From Gammaproteobacteria bacterium UBA6968 (GTDB taxonomy: Bacteria > Pseudomonadota > Gammaproteobacteria > Pseudomonadales > Azotimanducaceae), in NCBI GenBank assembly GCA_002450255.1, contig DJYW01000159.1, forward strand, positions 1-19,444: 19,444 bases of DNA. The letters are read 5' to 3'. The notes beneath the pieces are model-generated. The model saw only the letters and a list, made by a program, of their open reading frames with translations, did no database searches and was not told where the DNA came from. Of the stretch, positions 16,532-19,444 are shown piece after piece. The stretch's first letter is position 1; every line of letters starts with the position of its first letter. The translations under genes were made by a program, and so were the position numbers.

Positions 16532-18004
16532 ATGACAGAGCTAAGTGATCCTGCCGGCAATCGAATTAAATCCTGGGTATCTCTATTGCCTGCGCTTGTA
16601 CTGGGTGCCTTGGTGGTCTGGGGGCTGATGCTGCGGCCGCTGGTATTTGGTCTCCCCTCGATACCATTGGAGATCGTCTTTTTAGCGAGCGCGAGCTTCG
16701 CCATCGGATTGCTGTTATGGATTGGCTTTACCTGGTTGCAAATTCAGCAAGCGATTGTGCAGAGACTCGCGAAAGCGCTCCCCGCCATATTTATTCTTCT
16801 CTTGATCGGACCGCTGGTTGCTGCATGGATGACTAGCGGCACCATCCCCATGCTGGTCAGTTGGGGTGTAAGGCTAATTGATCCGCAATATCTCTATGTT
16901 GTGTCTTTCGCGGTAGCAGCTATCTTCTCAATTTTAACGGGCACTTCTTGGGGCAGTGCTGCTACGGTGGGTGTGGTCCTGATTGGCATTGGCTCTTCGG
17001 TCGGTGCCGACATTGCCATTGTGGCTGGCGCGGTGATTGGCGGCGCTTATTTTGGCGACAAGCTTTCGCCGTTGTCCGACACAACGAACATGGCCGCTAT
17101 CGCGTCGGGCGTCGATCTTTTTGATCACATTCAATCCATGCTCTGGTCGACGGTGCCGTCCGCGATCTTTGCATTGGTCGCCTATTCGCTGGTCGGGCTA
17201 TTTTTTGAAATCGATACCCAGGCCGTCGAGTCAGTCAATGTAAGTGCATTTTTGAGCGGTCTGGACAGCGCCTTCGTTGACAGTCTGGCACTGTTGATAC
17301 CGGTACTCATCGTGCTGGTCGGCTCAATCCGGAAATGGCCGACTATTCCGGTGCTGTTGCTGTCTATTATGAGTGCGATTCTTTTGGCTCTTGTTTTACA
17401 GGACCTTGCGCTGTCCACCGTTTCCCAAGCGCTTGTCACAGGCGTAACCCTAACCCCGATCGACGGCATACCTGTTGTGGAGTCCGTGCGCGCCTTAGTT
17501 GAGCGGGGCGGACTCTACAGCATGCAAGAGGCGATCTTTGTCGCGGTTTTAGTGTTCTTTTTTGTAGGTGCGATCGATTTGCTGGACACGATGCCGCGAC
17601 TTGTGCAAGTTCTCTTTGGTTTTGTGCGCGGACCAAAACAAACGGTGTTGGCCGCCTTGTCAGCCGCTGCAACAACGAATGCACTGACATCCAACCAGAG
17701 CGCAACTGCGTTTATTGTTGGTGATGCATTCTCTCGGCGCTTTGACGATTTACTTATACCGCGTCGGGTTCTGTCTCGTTCAATTGAAGATACCGGCACT
17801 ATGATCGAGAGTATAATTCCGTGGCATGCTACCGCTTTATTTATGGTGGCAACATTGGGTGTGCCCGTGAGTGAGTATTGGTATTGGCAATTTCTCACCC
17901 TGGCAAATCTGCTGGTCGCACCATTGCTTGCGATAACGGGCATAGGCTGCGGTTTTAATTCCTCACAACAAGAGACTGATCGTGAGCGCCTCAAAAACAC
18001 CTGA
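16532..18004 (+). CDS. NhaC-family Na+/H+ antiporter
   Basis: This is a 490-residue, highly hydrophobic inner-membrane protein with about 11-12 predicted helices. Family-specific motifs are clear: 'GTSWGSAATVG' (137-147), 'GAYFGDKLSPLSDTTN' (171-186), 'TTNALTSNQSAT' (381-392) and 'SRSIEDTGTMIESIIPWH' (415-432). NhaC proteins exchange cytoplasmic Na+ for external H+, or act as related organic-acid/cation antiporters such as malate/lactate exchangers. The acidic residues D176 and D183 in the second motif are candidate ion-binding positions. The start is taken at 16532 (MTELSDPAGN), with AGGT upstream at a rather long spacing. A GTG at 16490 would add 14 residues without family character. The gene overlaps the downstream cystathionine beta-lyase-like gene by 23 bp, so the two are probably co-transcribed. 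Confidence 0.88.
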   Translation: MTELSDPAGNRIKSWVSLLPALVLGALVVWGLMLRPLVFGLPSIPLEIVFLASASFAIGLLLWIGFTWLQIQQAIVQRLAKALPAIFILLLIGPLVAAWMTSGTIPMLVSWGVRLIDPQYLYVVSFAVAAIFSILTGTSWGSAATVGVVLIGIGSSVGADIAIVAGAVIGGAYFGDKLSPLSDTTNMAAIASGVDLFDHIQSMLWSTVPSAIFALVAYSLVGLFFEIDTQAVESVNVSAFLSGLDSAFVDSLALLIPVLIVLVGSIRKWPTIPVLLLSIMSAILLALVLQDLALSTVSQALVTGVTLTPIDGIPVVESVRALVERGGLYSMQEAIFVAVLVFFFVGAIDLLDTMPRLVQVLFGFVRGPKQTVLAALSAAATTNALTSNQSATAFIVGDAFSRRFDDLLIPRRVLSRSIEDTGTMIESIIPWHATALFMVATLGVPVSEYWYWQFLTLANLLVAPLLAITGIGCGFNSSQQETDRERLKNT

Positions 18005-19196
18005 AGATTTACGCCTCGAAACGCGCCTAGCTCGCCAACTCGCCGCTACAGACCCGACGTATGGGGCCGCAGCACCGCCAATTTATCAAACCAGCACGCA
18101 TACTTTTGCCAACTGGGATGCAGTGGCGCATGCGTTTGATGATCGCGCGAATACCGCATTTTATGGACGGCAGCTTAATCCAACCGTGCAGCTCGCTCAG
18201 CAAACCCTGGCGCAACTTGCCGGGGCCGAGTCCGCGCGGCTCTTCGGCTCGGGCATGGCCGCTATCAGCGCGTCGTTACTGGCAAGCGTGAGCGCAGGCG
18301 ATCATATAGTTTCGGCAAATGGTGTCTATGGTCCCGCCGGGCGTTTTATGGCGGATTGGCTCCCGGTAAAAGCGGGCGTTACGACTACCTTTGTTCAAAG
18401 CATGGATCCAGCTGCATTTTTGGCGGCTTCTACCGCGAAAACTAGGGTGATTTATCTGGAAACCCCATCTTCTGGCCTGTTCGAGTTGCAAGATATCGCT
18501 GCTATCGCTCGGCTCGTTAAAGAAGCCGGTAAGCAGCACATTATTCGCATCATCATTGACAACACCTGGGCCACTCCGCTCAAGCAGCAGCCGCTACAAC
18601 TTGGCGCAGATTTGGAAATTCATAGCGCGTCGAAATATCTCGGCGGCCACAGTGACCTAATTGCCGGAGTGGTTCTGGGTCGCGCCGAGTTGATCGAAAG
18701 CCTTACCAACGATGAAGCCGAATTGCTCGGTGCACGCGCCGCGCCTTTGGACGCATGGCTGTTACTCCGTGGCCTGCGCACGCTGCCTTGGCGGATGCAG
18801 GCACATGAGGAAAACGGCCTTGCCGTGGCCCGGTGGCTGGAAGGTCATCCGAAAATCCGGCAAGTTCGCCACCCAGGCTTACCCAGCCATCCACAGTATG
18901 CGCTGGCCCAACAACAGATGTCCGGCTCCTCCAGTCTCTTTTCCTTCGAGCTGGATACCGACGAGCTCGATTCGATCAAACGTTTTTTTGATAGCCTGAT
19001 GTTGTTTGGTCGCGGCGTATCTTGGGGCGGTCACGAGAGTTTGATTTTTGCGCCAGCAATTAGTGCGCTGAAAGAACAAACGCCGGAGCGGTTTCGAGCG
19101 ATGGGCCTTAACTTGAGCGATATGCGGGTTTCGGTGGGGCTGGAGCATCCGGATGATCTAATCGCTGATCTGGCGCAGGGTCTCGAACAGATTTAA
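17982..19196 (+). CDS. metC: Cystathionine beta-lyase-like PLP enzyme (Cys/Met metabolism family)
   Basis: This is a 404-residue fold-type I PLP enzyme, the usual length for the family. The PLP Schiff-base lysine is K218 in 'EIHSASKYLGGHSD'. D193 in 'DNTWATP' pairs with the pyridine nitrogen. 'FYGRQLNPT' (60-68) is the phosphate/neighbour-subunit loop, 'GVYGPAG' holds the stacking Tyr116, and R382 in 'MRVSVGLEHPDDLI' binds the substrate carboxylate. The segments 'VYGPAGRF' and 'SWGGHESLIF' favour cystathionine beta-lyase (cystathionine to homocysteine, pyruvate and ammonia) over gamma-synthase or methionine gamma-lyase, but this is subfamily inference. The start is GTG at 17982, inside the end of the antiporter gene, with AGAG upstream. 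No other ATG lies near the expected N-terminus. The 23-bp overlap suggests translational coupling. It is a cytoplasmic enzyme of methionine biosynthesis or sulfur amino acid breakdown. Confidence 0.85.
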   Translation: MSASKTPEDLRLETRLARQLAATDPTYGAAAPPIYQTSTHTFANWDAVAHAFDDRANTAFYGRQLNPTVQLAQQTLAQLAGAESARLFGSGMAAISASLLASVSAGDHIVSANGVYGPAGRFMADWLPVKAGVTTTFVQSMDPAAFLAASTAKTRVIYLETPSSGLFELQDIAAIARLVKEAGKQHIIRIIIDNTWATPLKQQPLQLGADLEIHSASKYLGGHSDLIAGVVLGRAELIESLTNDEAELLGARAAPLDAWLLLRGLRTLPWRMQAHEENGLAVARWLEGHPKIRQVRHPGLPSHPQYALAQQQMSGSSSLFSFELDTDELDSIKRFFDSLMLFGRGVSWGGHESLIFAPAISALKEQTPERFRAMGLNLSDMRVSVGLEHPDDLIADLAQGLEQI

Positions 19197-19341
19197 TGCG
19201 CCAGGAAATGCGAGATAGGCGGAGCTACCAGAAGCTGACAGATTCTAATAGGTAGCATTAGCTAAGACCGTAACACGCAGATGCCTTGGCAGCTGCTCCA
19301 CTAGCTCTTTGCACGGTCGCCGAACCAGGAGCCTGCATAGA

Positions 19342-19444
19342 ATGCAGAATAGAAACTTAAATAAGAACTCAAAAAGCGATGCAAATAGGAATCCGAAAAG
19401 AAGCTTAAAAAAGTCGTTATTCTATTCACGGTTTACAAGCAATT
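19342..19444 (+). CDS. Possible start of a gene running off the right edge
   Basis: An ATG at 19342 is preceded by AGGAG (19327-19331) with 10-bp spacing, and the frame stays open for 34 codons to the window end. The encoded start (MQNRNLNKNSKSDANRNPKR...) is rich in Asn, Lys, Arg and Ser, and the DNA is much more A-rich than the flanking genes. No family is recognisable from this fragment. It could also be open by chance because of its base composition. Confidence 0.35.
   Translation, partial: MQNRNLNKNSKSDANRNPKRSLKKSLFYSRFTSN

Noticed and set aside
17515..18000. 161-codon minus-strand frame opposite the antiporter gene
   Set aside because: It is a shadow of the NhaC coding frame, whose conserved motifs run through exactly this stretch.

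Overview
The window is about 19.4 kb of bacterial DNA. It most resembles an accessory or polysaccharide-related chromosomal region of a free-living, probably marine, gammaproteobacterium. The pointers are a heparinase II/III-type polysaccharide lyase, a secreted M4 metalloprotease ending in calcium-binding TSP3 and dockerin-like repeats of the 'LTDGLL.IR.LFGF' type, a periplasmic PQQ sugar dehydrogenase and an NhaC-type Na+/H+ antiporter. This lineage call is inferred from protein style, not from a marker gene. No tRNA, rRNA, CRISPR array, insertion sequence or prophage gene was seen.

Layout. (1) Positions 2-2821 (+) hold the 3' part of a large heparinase II/III-family lyase cut by the left edge. 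A gene-free stretch of about 390 bp follows. (2) Positions 3215-7151 (-) hold two overlapping genes for ABC exporter half-transporters, probably a heterodimer. (3) Only 31 bp separates the upstream ABC gene from a divergent gene (7183-8637, +) for a phytanoyl-CoA dioxygenase-like Fe(II)/2-oxoglutarate enzyme fused to a C-terminal HEAT-repeat domain. (4) A second, shorter PhyH-family dioxygenase (8697-9545, -) converges on it. Its leader carries a perfect TATAAT box and a 3 x 9-bp purine-rich tandem repeat. (5) Positions 9754-14040 (+) encode a 1428-residue secreted mosaic metalloprotease. (6) After about 420 bp without a gene, a perfect 11-bp hairpin marks the end of a PQQ-dependent sugar dehydrogenase gene (14493-15626, -). 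(7) Positions 15776-16407 (+) hold a short-chain dehydrogenase broken by a one-base frameshift and lacking its catalytic tyrosine. (8) An NhaC-family antiporter gene (16532-18004, +) overlaps a cystathionine beta-lyase-like gene (17982-19196, +). (9) A possible new reading frame begins at 19342 and leaves the window.

The most coherent candidate system is the block 3215-9545: a heterodimeric ABC exporter plus two dissimilar PhyH-type oxygenases, one with a HEAT scaffold, arranged divergently and convergently with very short spacers. This would fit modification and export of a lipid or small metabolite, but no biosynthetic core enzyme is present in the window, so the joint function is inference. 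The lyase, the protease and the PQQ dehydrogenase look like independent tools for extracellular or periplasmic use of polymers and sugars.
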